Source of the DNA: Campylorhamphus procurvoides
Taxonomy: Eukaryota > Chordata > Aves > Passeriformes > Dendrocolaptidae
Direction: 5' to 3'
DNA: 64,000 nucleotides
NCBI GenBank assembly: GCA_013396655.1
Contig: WBMV01000259.1
Location: forward strand, 2,363,252-2,427,251
In this document: positions 36,641 to 48,894 of the stretch, piece by piece
Position numbering within the stretch: position 1 is the stretch's first letter
Layout of the letters: every line of letters begins with the position of its first letter
The notes under the pieces: model-generated
The model's input: only the letters and a program-made list of their open reading frames with translations
Database searches by the model: none
What the model was told of the DNA's origin: nothing
Made by a program: the position numbers and the translations under genes

Positions 36641-39380
36641 TGACAGAATCATAGATCCAAGGCAAATAAAGAAATGCATTCTGTGGTGATGAAATGTCTT
36701 TCGTTCAGCCTGGATTGAATCAAAGGCCATCACAGAAATGTTCTACTCTAAAATGCTAGTGAAGCTTAAGGCATTGTTGGAAAATGAATTTTCCATTTTC
36801 TTAGCTGTAATTTAGATTCTCAAATCACTGTGCTAAAAATAATCAGATAAAACTGAATATAGACTACAAGCCTATGTAAAATGTTATTTGTTAGGTTTTG
36901 GAAGTTGCTGCAGATGATATGAAAGAAATCTGGCAATACATCAGAAAAGTAATTGCTTAGGTAGATTACTAGTAAGTATGTTGCATTACTCTGAATACCA
37001 AGATATGACTTCTCTATAACTTATACACAACATGGTAAATAACCAAACCATACAAATACATTTTGCATATCTAATGGAAGGATATAATTCTAGTGAAAAA
37101 AATTTACCTTGTATCATCTACATCTCAATAATAAGTATTTTTTCTTTTTTGGAAGGGATGTTGAAGGTTTGGGGTTTTATTAGGTGGACCAGTGTTATTG
37201 TTCCTCTTATACAGATGGAGATCTAGAAGCAAAAAGAGTCTGTGGGGACAGAGTAAAATCATACAGTAAATCTGTGGCAGGGCCTGGAAGAGAACTTTGA
37301 TCCTCAAAAGTTTAACACCATTTTTAATGCAAAATAAAAATAGCCATAATTTTCATGACATATGTGGGAAAGGGTCACTCCCTATGACACTCTTTCTAGC
37401 ACAGGCTGTAAGAAAACAGAGGTGGCCCCAGTCTGTGTGGCTGGCTGTGCTGGCACAGGACTTTAGCTTTCTGTAGAAATGCAGCACCTTAATTAATTTT
37501 TTAGGAAAATGTCATTTCCTGTAACATAGAGTCAATTAAGGAAATCAGACCTGTCATCCTGGAAAATGAAAGGCAGAACCACATGGTAAAGATGTCCCCA
37601 TATTTTTTGGGGTTTCCTTTTTCTTTTTGTTTTTTTGTTTGTTTTGTGGGGTTTTTTGTTTGTTTTCCTGTATTATCAAGGCTTGTGACTACATCTGATA
37701 TATGTGACCATTACAAATTTAACCCAAATCACCATCTAGGACATCAGTATTTTCATCCTTGAAAAAACAAGGATACCTTTTAAGTATGTTGCTGAGAAGG
37801 TGTATGATGTTTTTTTGCCAGGTTAGATAGTTATAGGTGTCACGAATTTCACGCAGTCCAGAACACGTCACTCAGCTTTTCATAAGTTCATAACAAGTTA
37901 TGCAGAAAGACTGAGCAGAGGACGCTTGTGTCCTCTCCTTCCCAGGATAGTTCCCTCTGTGGCCCTGCAAGGGTAAAGCCCCAAATTCTACACAGTCCCA
38001 AGGTAAATGTCCCTTACCTGGCTGTCCAAAATGCTTTGACTCCACACTTCAGGGAAATCCCACTTGTTTTACTGAGAAGCTGGGATGGGGGGGAGAGAGA
38101 GAGAAGGAAAAGGTACCCAGAGAATAGAAACAGTGGAGGAGAGGAGCATTTATAAATGAAAATAACAGATGGATTCAACTAAGTTAAAACTACAAATTCA
38201 AAAAATAAATATATTTGGATGTAGCCCTTGGGCAACATTGCATTAATTCCCTAGCTTTGAACCTTGCTTTTTCTCTTTTCTTAATGACTACACATTCGAT
38301 ATCAATATGCACTGGTTTACAGCTATTTCTTCACCATCGCATTCCTGGCAATGTGCAATAGGTCTTTACACTGCATAACAAATCAGATTATTTTTCTTCA
38401 CTGATGATTCAGAAAAACATCTAAAAATATATAAGACCTTTCTGGGTCAAATTCACTGTCTTATTCAGCCAGAAATACTTCTGAACTTTGTTTTATTTTT
38501 AAATCAAAAAACTACCAAGAATTCCTTCTTCTAGTCCAAATTGTGCAGTAATTTTCCCTGCAAAATTTCTCAAAAGATTACAGTGTAACTGAATGTGTTA
38601 CTCACTGTAAAAGACTGTGCTGTATGAAGTGCAATGTGGCTTTCATTTGTAGTTTTTAAGAATGCTCCACAGTGGAAACAAAATCAGAGCTGTCTTCCCA
38701 AGCTGATTCTCCCATAAGATTCAAAAACCTTCTATTTTGTCTCACTCCAGCCTCAGGGTGTTCAGTAATATGTAAAACTATAGCTCAGAAGGCTCTGCAA
38801 AGTGATGTGAAATCAGCTGCAAAACCATCTCAAATCCTGGGAAGCGTTGATCTGTCTAAGGATGGTCTGTATTAGACTGTGATGATTTTCAGATCGTGGC
38901 TATCAGTTGCCATAATTGCTTCTTTTTTAGTAAACCTTTTACAGACAAATTAACTCTTTTCCTTGCTGGTGTTCCGGATGAAGGATACATCTCAGCCGTG
39001 ATCAAAATGAGGGATTGCAATTTGGGTGTGTTGAAGCCTTCAAAATTCACTTGCTGGGATTTTCAACAGCAGGAGATTTACATGGAGATTTAAATGCAGA
39101 TTCAGGCCTTTTTGGGCAGTATCTCCATTAGAAGCTGGATGAGATAAGGAGTGGAGTTCCCAAGTGTTGATAAGCAGCTGAGCAAAGATGGAGAGTCACA
39201 AGGTACTGGGGGTACAGTTGTACAAGGTAGGAACAAAATTTAGATGTGTGTAAAACTAGGAACACAGCTTCCCTTCTGCCCTTCTCTTTCACTTTGTGGA
39301 TTTGTGACATCACTTATGGCTAAAATCCAGCCATTGCTCTCTACAGACTACAGTCAGGATTCTCCACTCTAAATTCTAGG
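36640..39380. other. Non-coding stretch, no gene recognised
   Basis: AT-rich sequence with no frame above about 83 codons. At 36650 a short string resembles the octamer repeated at avian CR1 3' ends, but only one unit is present and no CR1 body precedes or follows it, so I do not call an element. A GA run (about 38088-38112) follows a G tract. The T/G tract at 37602-37670 is listed separately. Confidence 0.5.
37602..37670 (+). repeat. T/G low-complexity tract, TTTG-like
   Basis: About 69 bases made almost wholly of T and G (three short C interruptions), with repeated TTTG-like units and two GGGG tracts. It is a decayed simple repeat. Its length makes it a likely site of length variation between individuals. 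Confidence 0.85.
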
Positions 39381-39670
39381 AAGGGGAAAGCGAGGAGAAT
39401 CTACAAACAGGATTAGTGTCAGGGAATGCAAGCGTGATGAATACTTCCACATATTACCAAATTGTATATAATAGCCTAAGTATGTAAGAAATCATTGTCA
39501 GGGGGAAAAGCTGTTAATTGGATCTTATACGAAATGTAATGTTTTCTTAATGTCTCAGCTGGTGCATAAGTGCTTGTTGACTGGTGCGTGATCTCTGTTT
39601 TTATCAAATGCCCATACTAGCAAGCAGCCATGAGAATTAATTTTTAAGGGGGATGAAAAAGATCAGCTAT
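39380..39670. promoter_or_regulatory. Candidate conserved non-coding element
   Basis: A repeat-free block with scattered CpGs and AT-rich homeodomain-like cores, for example GGATTAGTG near 39410, TGTTAATTGG near 39512 and GAATTAATTT near 39634. It also has an E-box, CAGCTG, near 39558. It stands out from its neighbours mainly by lacking simple-sequence runs. This is a texture-based call and weak without alignment. Confidence 0.25.
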
Positions 39671-40855
39671 GCTTGAGTCCCAAATGGGCATCTTTTCTCT
39701 GATCCCACTGGGTTTACAGCTTTAAGTGTAACAAGCAAAAATGGTTGAACAAGCAAAGAGCAAAGGAAACTAGAGTGACGTCAAAATGCAGAGAAGCTTC
39801 ATTATAATTTGCCATTGAGTGGGGAAGTGCCGTTCTGCTCTCAGCAAGAGCAGTTTCTGGTTTAAAATGACAGAAAGGCAAAAAGAACTTAAGATTTGTG
39901 TGGCTGTAAGAAAAGAATTTTAGTAATAATGATTCCAGCTCTCTAGTGAAAACAACGGGGATCTGTCAGGAGCTGTCAGCTCTGGTTGGTCGGAGGGCCA
40001 AGTGCGGGGCTGAGTTAGCAGCTGGTTCTGCAGGAGGCACCTGGGCTGGAGCACAGAGCCAGGGCAGCGCTGCAACCCAGAGTGGGCTCAGTTTGCCTCT
40101 ACAGTTCACATCCTTCATTAGAAATGTGTAACTTGAGTTTTCCCTATCCTTTGAAATCTGCTAAGGGGAATGCAGTCAGGTCCCACCTGCTTTCAGAGGT
40201 TGTGACAACCAAGCAAGGAGCATTTATTTGTGTTTCACCCAGCTCTGCCACAGTGTCCTCTGTCCTGGCAGCTGCCTTAGGTGATTTGGTGATCCTCTGC
40301 AAATCTGGTCTGCAAAAACTGTGGCGGCAGCAGAAAGTGTTTATGTGTATGGCAAAACAGGAAGTTGTTAGTTTTGTGAAACACTTTCTCTTTGGAAGAA
40401 CATTGTATATACAAAGCCCAGCTCCCTTTTGAGGCACTCATCTTCTTCAACCTCTGTGAATGTTATCTTTCAGCAAAAGATCAGCAAGGATTCTCTGGCA
40501 TATTTGTGTTGTTTACCAGTCCTCACCCTACAGACACTGAAACTGTCTGGGAGACCTGATCCTTTCCTGCGTAAAGGCCTCTGCAAAGCTGCCCAGTACC
40601 TTCAGTTCTTCCTGCTTTGAAGCTTCCCTTGGCACCTTGTTCAGCCCAATAGGTGCACACTTCTAAACAGCTGCCAATACACATGAATTTGCATAAACAT
40701 ATAGAAAACTACCAAAATTATGATGTTCATTGGGATGTTCTGCCTAAATTGAGACTTTTAAGCACTAATAATAATTAACTACTTTCTTAGCAACGAAAAA
40801 GTCTTAAATGCCTATTTACTTAACAGTCCCCTAGGGTGTCTTTGTTCTGAATGGG
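39670..40855. other. Non-coding stretch, no gene recognised
   Basis: A GC-richer patch at about 39960-40090 and a 116-codon plus-strand frame at 40082-40432 that is matched by a 97-codon frame on the opposite strand. No protein motif is recognisable. One perfect octamer (ATTTGCAT) lies at 40687-40694. Confidence 0.5.
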
Positions 40856-40892
40856 CTAAAAAATCTTAGCTGCAAAATAAGCAGGCGATTCC

Positions 40893-40922
40893 AATCAATA
40901 GAGCCAGAGGACTATATTGATT
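40893..40922. promoter_or_regulatory. Inverted pair of ATCAATA cores
   Basis: AATCAATA at 40893-40900 and its reverse complement TATTGATT at 40915-40922 form an 8-base inverted repeat with a 14-base spacer. A CCAAT overlaps the left arm. Each arm carries an ONECUT-like core, and the right arm reads TATTGATTA, also compatible with a PBX/HOX-type site. The surrounding 40855-41060 block is free of simple repeats and could be a short regulatory element. Confidence 0.3.
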
Positions 40923-41059
40923 ACCAGAACTCCATTCTTTAGTCATTAACCCTGTGAATTCTTTACAAAAGCAGTACAGGACGATTCCTAACCACTATAC
41001 CATTTGAGGAGTCATTCAGATATTTGAATGTCATTAAACTTTCATAGCTTGTTTACAGC

Positions 41060-41575
41060 CCCTTCAGCCTTGCCTGAAGGATTGTGCTCCGAGACTTGCT
41101 GCCACACAGCCCTGCTCTGCCCAGCTGAACTGACAAACAACATTAATCAAGGCCAGAAATTTCCTTTGCAGATATGTTTTTCTTGTTGGTTATTGCTAAT
41201 CTTGTTACAGAGCAGGGAAACGGATCATGGAAGGAGTGAAATAATATTCTTCATTTTCCCACATTTCAGCTTCAAGCCAGAATACTTTAGTCGATGATTG
41301 GCACACCTTTTATCCATCCTTGGATGGAAAACTACTTGTACACCCTTTAGGTACCTCCCTCCATATTGGAAGCCACTGGGTTCCATACTGGACAGGAGGG
41401 GAATGACACCAAACGGGGCAGCGGAGAGGGAAAGCAACAGTGAGGTGGGAAAGAGGAAGAGAAAGAAGCGATGCTGGGAGAGCTCCTCAGGACTCTCCAC
41501 CTCCTTCCCCTCACTGGGTCCTGCGGGACCTGCCCCCACGACACCTCCCTCTCAGCAGCCCCGTATTTAAGGGAG
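41060..41575. other. Non-coding stretch with GC-rich end
   Basis: The second half (about 41340-41575) is GC-rich with a handful of CpGs and is open in several frames at once: 104 and 79 codons on minus, 90 on plus. Frames open on both strands over the same bases indicate composition and not coding. No promoter box or splice signal was convincing. Confidence 0.45.
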
Positions 41576-41860
41576 GATTCTCGCATTTCAGATTAAGAAA
41601 GTTCATGACACACAGTAATGGCTCTAAATAGTAAATTGAATCACGCAGTCAACAATTGAATAGAAGCACCACAAATGAGCCAAATGCCAGCAATTTAAGG
41701 GGATGCTGAAGGAACTCCCAGCAATCCCAAGGCCTCTGCAAAGATAGTCACTCTTACTCTTCAAAGTTCTGGTGACTTTAACAGTATAGAACATGTAATA
41801 AACTATAATGTACTGTCTCTCTGCTACAGAAACTGCGAGCTGACCAGCATCTTTGTAAAT
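41575..41860. promoter_or_regulatory. Candidate conserved non-coding element
   Basis: AT-rich, free of long runs, with cores such as GAATCACGCAG, CAACAATTGAATAG and TTCAAAG (TCF/LEF-like, near 41760). It directly follows a GC-rich patch. It looks like enhancer sequence but carries no single decisive motif. Confidence 0.22.
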
Positions 41861-44800
41861 ATACAGAATGGGAGTGATTATTTCTAGGTGTTTTCCTAAT
41901 GGTTTATATAAATTTCAGACATAGTTTGTCTCTGAGTTGCTTGCTCCAACTGTTCTTTTATTGGTTATGGCTTTGACCCAATGCCCGCTGGATATGGGAG
42001 TTTGGCTTAGGCTGTGTTCGTGCTGTTACACAACATGAACATGGGTTTGTTCCTTACTTCTCACTGTACAACAAAGATTTTAGCCACAACACGGCAGATG
42101 AACATCAAGCAATCATTTGAGCTGAAACTGAGGATTCTGTTTTGAAATTAAGAAACAATTTGAGAAATATGCAAGACTCTGCCTAAACACTTGCAAACAG
42201 GGACTGTGACTTCAGGGTCATAACTGAGCAATATGCCTACATTTAGATGCAAAAATTGTCCTGCATCATTTTTGCAATTAGGTTTGATCTAGTCTAGTTT
42301 CAGTGTTCTGTTGTTATCCTTATCTATTTGAAAACTTCCCAAGAGAGCTATAATGAGCCAAGGCCATTTTCATGACTATTGATTTCATGGTTAAAATTAT
42401 AGTATTTGATTGTTATTTGACCAAACTGAGATTATTGTATGTTTTGAAAACAAGAGCAGCAGCAACAGAAGTCATGTTTCTAGAAAAGTACAAAGTTAGG
42501 AACTGCAAACCAGCCTCACTTCCCCTGAGACACTGCAGTGCTCTGTGGAAGCCCTTCTCAGCGCTGCCGCTTCCAGGCAGCAAGCAGAAGGCACACAGAG
42601 CTTCAGTGACCTTTCCAATGTCACCCCATGTATCATGGCAGAGTGTGGGATAGATCTCCAGTGTCCTTCCTCCCAGCCAGTGCCCTCACTGCTGGCATCC
42701 ATTTTCCTATCTGGGAAGTGCCCTTACCTGTTGGCAGCACTGCTTGGAGTCAGTGGATGTGTTTTGTGGTGAAGACTCTTTTAGGGCCAAAAGGCTTGAA
42801 TGTCATTATAACTCGTAGTAAATGAATAGGTGCTGGACAACCATTTATGAAGTTTATTTTTCATTGTCACAAGACATTTAGAAAATGTTGCTAAACCCAA
42901 GGACTTTCTACATGCTCTGCTTCCTGCTTTTCAATAGACTAAACCAACCACAATTAGCAATGGATTTTAGATAAATCCAGAAATGTTTTAAGCAAGTTCC
43001 TAAATGTGATAAGAACTCCAACTGTCTTTTTGAATAGGGTGTTTCAATGGGCTGTTAGGACTAAATGGCCCTAGTACATCATGTGAATAGGAATACTTTC
43101 TCTTTGCACTTTGTTTTAATTTTTTTTTTAGTGTGCAACCTCTCTGTATTTTATGAGACAAAAGGCATAACTCACCATCCTTTCTTTTCTGATCAGAATG
43201 GCAGAATTGTTGATTTTTGGGTTGTGTTGACATTTTGAGCTGTGTGAAATCCAATAAGGCTACAAGTATTTCCTCGCAGAACTGTGGGCACTATCAGGGA
43301 CTGGTAGAGAAGTGGAGCAGGAGTTCCCACCCCAACAGGCAGGAGCTACCGGAGTTGTTAATAACTCCATGGAAAAAAGGGATGCATGTAGTTGAAATTG
43401 CTACATTTTTACCTGTTTATATCAATGCCATGGAAATCATCACCAGTTTAACATATGAATTTAAACATCCTGACTCCAGTAGTTGCTTCTGACTGCAGCT
43501 TCAGAGCAAGGAGCATTTTGACATCCCATTTTCTTCAAGCCAAGTCACAGGTCAAAGGGCAGTAAGACACCTTTCCCCAGCTGCCAGTGATGTGCCTTCT
43601 TGAAATAAATCAAAAACTCCTGTCCCCAGAGGAGCAGGTGGGGGCTTTGTTTGTGTCCATGTGGGCAGGATGGCTTGGCTGTGCCCTTGCAGGGCTCCTG
43701 TGAAACTGTTCAGCATGAGTGATCCCTGTGCTCGGGGCTTTCCTGAGCATCACTGTGCCAAGCCTGACCTCCCATTGCCATGGCCCCCAGCCAGGGCTGA
43801 GCCTTCAAACACGTGAGACAGCCATGAGAAATGCATACAGCTTAAACTGCTCACCAGTAAATACACCATGTGCATTTAGGGGCTCCTCCACCTCAGAATA
43901 ATGGGGAGGAGCACACTATCCTGGGGGACACAGGGGAGAGCAGATGGAGGTGATGAAGCCCTCCTGCACCCAACCAAGGAAGAAGGGAGCATCCATCCAC
44001 TCTGAGGAACATCTTCCTCTCTGTTTAGCAGAAGAGTTGGCTGCTTTCCTGTCCTCCTGCCCTTTTACTGAAATGTATGACTCCTGGGAGCCAGTTTTGA
44101 AGTGAGGCTGCAGGAAGACCCTGATTGCTCATGCCAGTGCTGTACCCATGCAGAGCTGAGGACCAAACTTTAGGCATTCAAAGCATACAGCTTGTAGGCA
44201 GAAGTGCTCAGTTAGGGTGAGAGGAGGAACATGTGCCTGATGTGGTGTATGTGGCTCAACAAATCACTGTGGTGCTCAAGACTTTGTCTGCATTCAGTAC
44301 CCCCAAAATATCAATATCATCAACCCAAGAAAACATTCCCCTCCAAAAGTGCTGAGTGCTGCTGCTTTCGTCTCTGAAAAATCTAGGCCATTTACCAACA
44401 GGTCTGTGCTCTCCTATCCCCAGAGAGACACTGGTACCACCATCCTGTTGTCGTTGTGAGCCAGAGTCACTTCTGCAGAAGAAATAGGTGCTTAAAGTGT
44501 TGATCTGATTACATCTGCTCCACATAAAGCACAGTTAACTTAACTCCAGCCAACAGTTACCCCAGTGTAAAATAGGATCGTGGTAGATCAGAAGCTGGGT
44601 TGTAATCCTCTCATTGCCCCAAAATAAATTTTCTTCTTGGCAGCAGAGCTTAACGATAAGTGTTCAATCCTGCCTCATATGTAGCTTAGGAGCCCTGCGA
44701 GGGCTGTTCTGTGTTCATGGTTGTGTGGGCAGTGACCATCCCCAGGGCCACACAGGGACCAAGCTGGGCTGTGGTCGGGGCTCACGGGGAGCAGCCCCCA

Positions 44801-45150
44801 CAGTCAGAACTGCTGCCAATGCTGACATTTCAGCAGGTTTTACTTTGTAAAGGCTTCATAAATGTCATCCTCTACACTACCTGCTGAAGATGCTGGTGGT
44901 GGCTGCACTGAAGGGAGTAGGAGCAAAGTGATTCCCCTGAAAGGGACATCTCCATGTCAGTTTCTCCATCACTGTCACACATATCTCTGATAATATTTAC
45001 TTACTGTTTGAAAGGAAAATGGCTTTCTGAAGCCATTATTTCTTTCTCTTGTCTGCTGTCATAAAGGTCTTTGTGATGGAATGATAGAGGATTCATCCAC
45101 AGAAATAGAGCAGGAAAAGATACCAAAATATAAGGGTATCTCTAGACAGG
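41860..45150. other. Non-coding stretch, no gene recognised
   Basis: Ordinary sequence with GC-richer patches at about 42490-42780, 43620-44130 and 44690-44830, and a T run at 43121-43129. Open frames reach at most 93 codons and are not recognisable. I see no mobile-element ends or RNA genes. Confidence 0.5.
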
Positions 45151-45160
45151 GATAACGGTG

Positions 45161-45183
45161 GCATACACACTCTTTGTGTATGC
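45161..45183. other. Short perfect hairpin
   Basis: GCATACACA at 45161-45169 and its exact reverse complement TGTGTATGC at 45175-45183 are separated by five bases, giving a 9-bp perfect stem. A weaker alternative pairing uses the flanking TGGCAT and ATGCCA. It is too short for a microRNA precursor and lacks the T run of a Pol III terminator at its 3' side. It may be chance or a protein-binding palindrome. Confidence 0.6.
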
Positions 45184-45339
45184 AAAGGCAAAAAATGCCA
45201 ACTCAAAATAAATAGGTAAGATGAGCACTGATACTCGAAGGACTTGGAAAATAGGTTTGATTAAAGTTGTGGGGTTTTTAATAGGAGATATTTTATCCCA
45301 TCTCATCTTTTCCTATAGGCCTTTCTGTCCAGTTTGTAC

Positions 45340-45650
45340 TGCAGCCCAGACACAGAGCAGTCTGTTCATCATTAGTAAGATGTAGTGTATATTAGAGCGG
45401 CAATAACAGTAAGTCATTTAGAGTGTACGTCACGGGTTACAAAGAAAATAGGGATGGTATTTTATTATGCTGAAGCTGTAAAGCTTACACTAATACAAAA
45501 TATTGCTGGCAGTCACCTTGTTTTATTTTTCTTTTAACAACTTACTAACAGTGTGTAAATATAAAAGGAAACTTTGATTTTTCCATCCGGATACACTGAA
45601 AACTCTTTCAATAAAAATGCTAGGGTGCATTTAACACTGTGACCAGAAAT
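45340..45650. promoter_or_regulatory. Candidate conserved non-coding element with CRE-like core
   Basis: A repeat-poor block containing ACGTCA at 45427-45432 (a CREB/ATF half-site with an extra flanking base), TTAGAGCGGC upstream, and several AT-rich homeodomain-like cores (ATCATTAGTAAG near 45368, ACTAATAC near 45489). CpGs are retained in an otherwise AT-rich context. Texture-based call only. Confidence 0.27.
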
Positions 45651-47640
45651 ATTGAAATTTGACAGTTAGGAGGTTAAAGGTTTCAAATTTATACACAGAG
45701 GTGTTTTGCTCCTGTCATGGTCATAGCAGCTTGCTCAGGATAACCCCTTTTGCTTACTGAACCTTTGAAAAGCAGAGAACATTAAGCAATACATCTTGGC
45801 AGATGCCCTGGGATTTCACACCACCAGCAGAAGCCCATATGCACACAAAAAGTGAACCTCTTAGGTGAAAACTGGTCAAGCCTTTCTCTGCTTCTGCACT
45901 GTGTGCTGGCAAGCAGCTGTCTTGCACTGCTGCTGCCACCATCCTTTCTGCTAGAATTAAGGCAGTTTCCGTAATTTTCAGGTATAAGGTGCTACTGCTT
46001 TTAATTTCCACATAGATCACTCAAAACGGTGGCATCAAGAGAACAAGTACAGGAGCCATTACTGAGAGGTAATGGCATCAAATAAATAAGTTTTTTACAT
46101 TCCTGCCATGAAATACCTGCATAACAGATAAAACAAACCAAAATGTACTTTGCACCATGGATGTCAGGATTTGAGATATCTTCTAGTCTTTATTTTAGGC
46201 ATTTCAGCCTGTGGTATGTACATGTAGTACAATATTTGCCTCTCTACTGCCATCTGAGAGAATAAGTGCAACTGAGAACAAACAAGGTACTGCAGTGCTT
46301 CCAACTTTTTTAAATTATATTCTTGAAGTTCTACAAATTAAAAAAGTGATATGTATTGTTTACTGAGAAAACATCCCTGCAAAGACCTGCTGGAAACATT
46401 ACAGTGTTGGCAAACCAGTAAGAAAAATTATCACCTTTCTTTTTTTGATTTTCAAATTGTAGCATGTAAGAGAATCACTATGGGCATTTCTTTTGATATT
46501 CACCATAAAACTGTCCTCATAAATACTACTGCAAATACACAATGACTTTTTGGCTGATGTTCCAAAAACAATTACTGCAGGCACATTCCTTTTTACACAG
46601 CATCTCTGTGACAGTAATTTACTCCCCTTATAGTGGAACATAGCCCTGTCCCACTGGTAGGCATGGTGGGGCTGGCAGAGGGGATGCTGAACGACAGGCA
46701 CCCCTGCTTGTTAAATGTGCCCTCCTGCCCCCTTCCACTGTCCCTCCTGGAGCCTGAGGAATTTAGGGGTAGGTCTAAACCTGCCTCTGCCTTTGTTGCT
46801 TGCAGGACCCACACCAGCAGGAGCACCAGGCACAGGGCAAAGCCCATCTGTTTTGCTCAGGCCTTTGCCTGGGGCAGCAGTGGTGGGATGGGCGGAGCTG
46901 GTAGGAGGTCTTGCTGTGGACTTAGTGCTCTTACGGTGAAGCAACCACAGGCAGGAGTGCAGGAGCCAATTGCATACAGGATTTTAGCAGCTTAGTGTGT
47001 GAGAATCACTAATTCATTCTCTGGTCCTGGAAAAGAGCACATGGCTGTGCTGAGGCTGCCCAGCACTGTGCCCCTTCAGAGTGTGTCAAGGCTGGGTGTA
47101 TCTGAGAAGGGGGACAGTGGGTCATGCTGTGCAGATATTAATTGTGCTTCAGGAGTGGAGGCAGGGAATGGTGTGGGGAACGCATGCAGAAGGGATCATG
47201 CTGTACCCATAAGTGGTTTGGGCCTCCCAGTGTGCTGGAAAGTAAGTAGAGGTCACCACATCTGCAGTTCTTCAGGGGGTCTAGCTCTGCAATGCCCCAG
47301 CAATGATGAGACTGGAGGTTTGACTTTACACATTCTTTCAGGTGTAAATGCCAACCCAGGCTCAGGCACCTGAGAGCTGAGGTTTCTGTACAATTAAGAG
47401 AAATTTTGTGTCTGTTCATGGCAGAAGTGCATATTCTTCAGGACTCCAGTTTTCCAGCTGTTGGAGAAGCTGTACCAGTGGTGATAGATGAGCTGAGCCC
47501 TTTTCCCTGCATAACAGTTCGCTCATCCCAGATCTCCCTGGCAGACAGTTCAGGGTCCTGAATATTCCTAAGATCTGGCTTAAAGTTGCTTGGCAGAGAT
47601 ACATGGTAGTGGGGCACTCTAGGCACTGGAAAGAGAAGTT
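45650..47640. other. Non-coding stretch with GC-rich patch at 46.6-47.4 kb
   Basis: The GC-rich part is open on both strands: 120 and 124 codons on plus at 46633-46995 and 46999-47373, 93 and 84 codons on minus over the same bases. The two plus-strand frames adjoin but are separated by a stop and show no domain. I regard them as compositional frames. Confidence 0.45.
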
Positions 47641-48045
47641 GGATTAGAAAACAGCTAAATCAGAATTGTCAGTTAATGCCATTGAAAACATTACATTCCT
47701 CTTTAAGGGCTTCATTGGTTCTCAAGGCTTTCAGCGTGCCAACCAAGCACTAGAAAGAGCCTTTTGTAAGTTCCTTGCATTAGGTGAATCTCCTCTGTGG
47801 TGCTTTGAAAACATAGATCATGCAGGCCTTCAGAAATTCAAATTAAATACTGTGAGGTAAATATATTCTCTTGTCTTTAGCCTTTCTATAGTTGGTTGGT
47901 TAGTTTGTTTTCCCCAAATATTTCTTTATTGGTCTGCTTTCCAGTCTAGAGCTGAGGCTGGTCTGCAGGAGCCAGCAGCCTTCCAGGGTCCTGGCTCACC
48001 TCCGGTACAATCATGCAAAAGAAGCAATTTTTCATTATTGATAAA
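47640..48045. other. Non-coding stretch, nothing decisive
   Basis: Begins with an AT-leaning block containing TTAATGCCATTG and CTTTAAGGG-like cores, and continues into T-rich sequence around 47880-47930. No open frame above 64 codons. It leads directly into the hairpin at 48052. Confidence 0.45.
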
Positions 48046-48051
48046 ATGTAA

Positions 48052-48112
48052 TGTCATAATGTCATGGCCTTTCAGGTCATCATCTTTGTAAGTCAGCCAT
48101 GACATTATCACA
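48052..48112. other. Imperfect hairpin, 17-bp stem
   Basis: The arms at 48052-48068 and 48096-48112 pair at 16 of 17 positions, the inner 13 without a mismatch, around a 27-base loop. The stem is in the size range of a short microRNA precursor but lower-stem pairing decays quickly beyond the arms. Alternatives are a decayed terminal inverted repeat of a small DNA transposon or chance. The inner arm reads ATAATGTCATGGC. The plus strand also holds a partial direct repeat of AATGTCAT at 48050-48065. Confidence 0.55.
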
Positions 48113-48159
48113 ATTTATAATGATAACAAATGACCATAATGTTTGCATGTAATTTTCAT

Positions 48160-48850
48160 TGGCTATTGCAGAATTCTAAAATCACTCCTTCAAAGGATGG
48201 ATTTCATTAACAAGAGACTGCTATGACATGGTACCAACGGCTTCTACTGGGGGCTTTTTGCTAACATGAAGCCTGTTCTGTCTGATATGTGAGATTTATG
48301 TACTTAGAAGAAATTTGAGATTTGGTGGCTCTTTGTTAGTTAAGTACTGACGCAAATTCAGAGAACATTCTTGCCATTTTATGGCATCAAGGGCTTTATA
48401 ATATGCCTAAATACTAATAATTTCTAATGACTGTTATGTAAATACGCACCCAATGAAGATTGCTGGCTGGAAGATCTGACTGGAGTATCAGATTCACTCT
48501 TGACTGTAGTGTTGGCTTTACTTATTTAATATTTCATGATAAACTTAAAAGATTTACAGCTTCAAGAGCTGGTGAGAATCATAGGCCATTTATTTTCATG
48601 TGATATTTAGAGGTTGGCGCTCCAGTCCCCAAACACTTTAAACGTATTCTTAGCTTTAACATCTGGACTGAGAACATCACTGGAGTGGGTTCCCTTTGCT
48701 CTGCAGGATCAGGACCTCAGAGTAAGTGCACTGAGTTCAATAGAGCTGAATCTGGAGCACTTGTAGGGAGCACTCTGTCAATCTAATGCATAAATAAATA
48801 CTCCTCTACTCCTGAAGTCCTCCGAAGCTAATGCATGAAAAACAATGAAA
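48160..48850. promoter_or_regulatory. Candidate conserved non-coding element with paired POU-like sites
   Basis: A long block without simple repeats, rich in homeodomain-like cores. CTAATGCAT occurs twice, at 48783-48791 and 48828-48836, 45 bases apart. Each combines a TAAT core with ATGCAT, a pattern compatible with POU-homeodomain binding. An inner segment at about 48480-48680 carries TTGGCGCTCC and AAACGTATTC, isolated CpGs in AT-rich sequence. Enhancer-like, not proven. Confidence 0.3.
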
Positions 48851-48894
48851 CGCCTGGGCACTCCAGGCCTCTTAAAAAACCAGGGCCAGGCTTT

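Noticed and set aside
36644..36665. String resembling one unit of the repeat at avian CR1 3' ends
   Set aside because: Only a single unit is present and no CR1 body lies on either side.
46633..47373. Adjacent plus-strand frames of 120 and 124 codons, considered as two exons or a broken gene
   Set aside because: Both strands are equally open here and no domain or splice pattern links them. GC-rich composition explains the openness.
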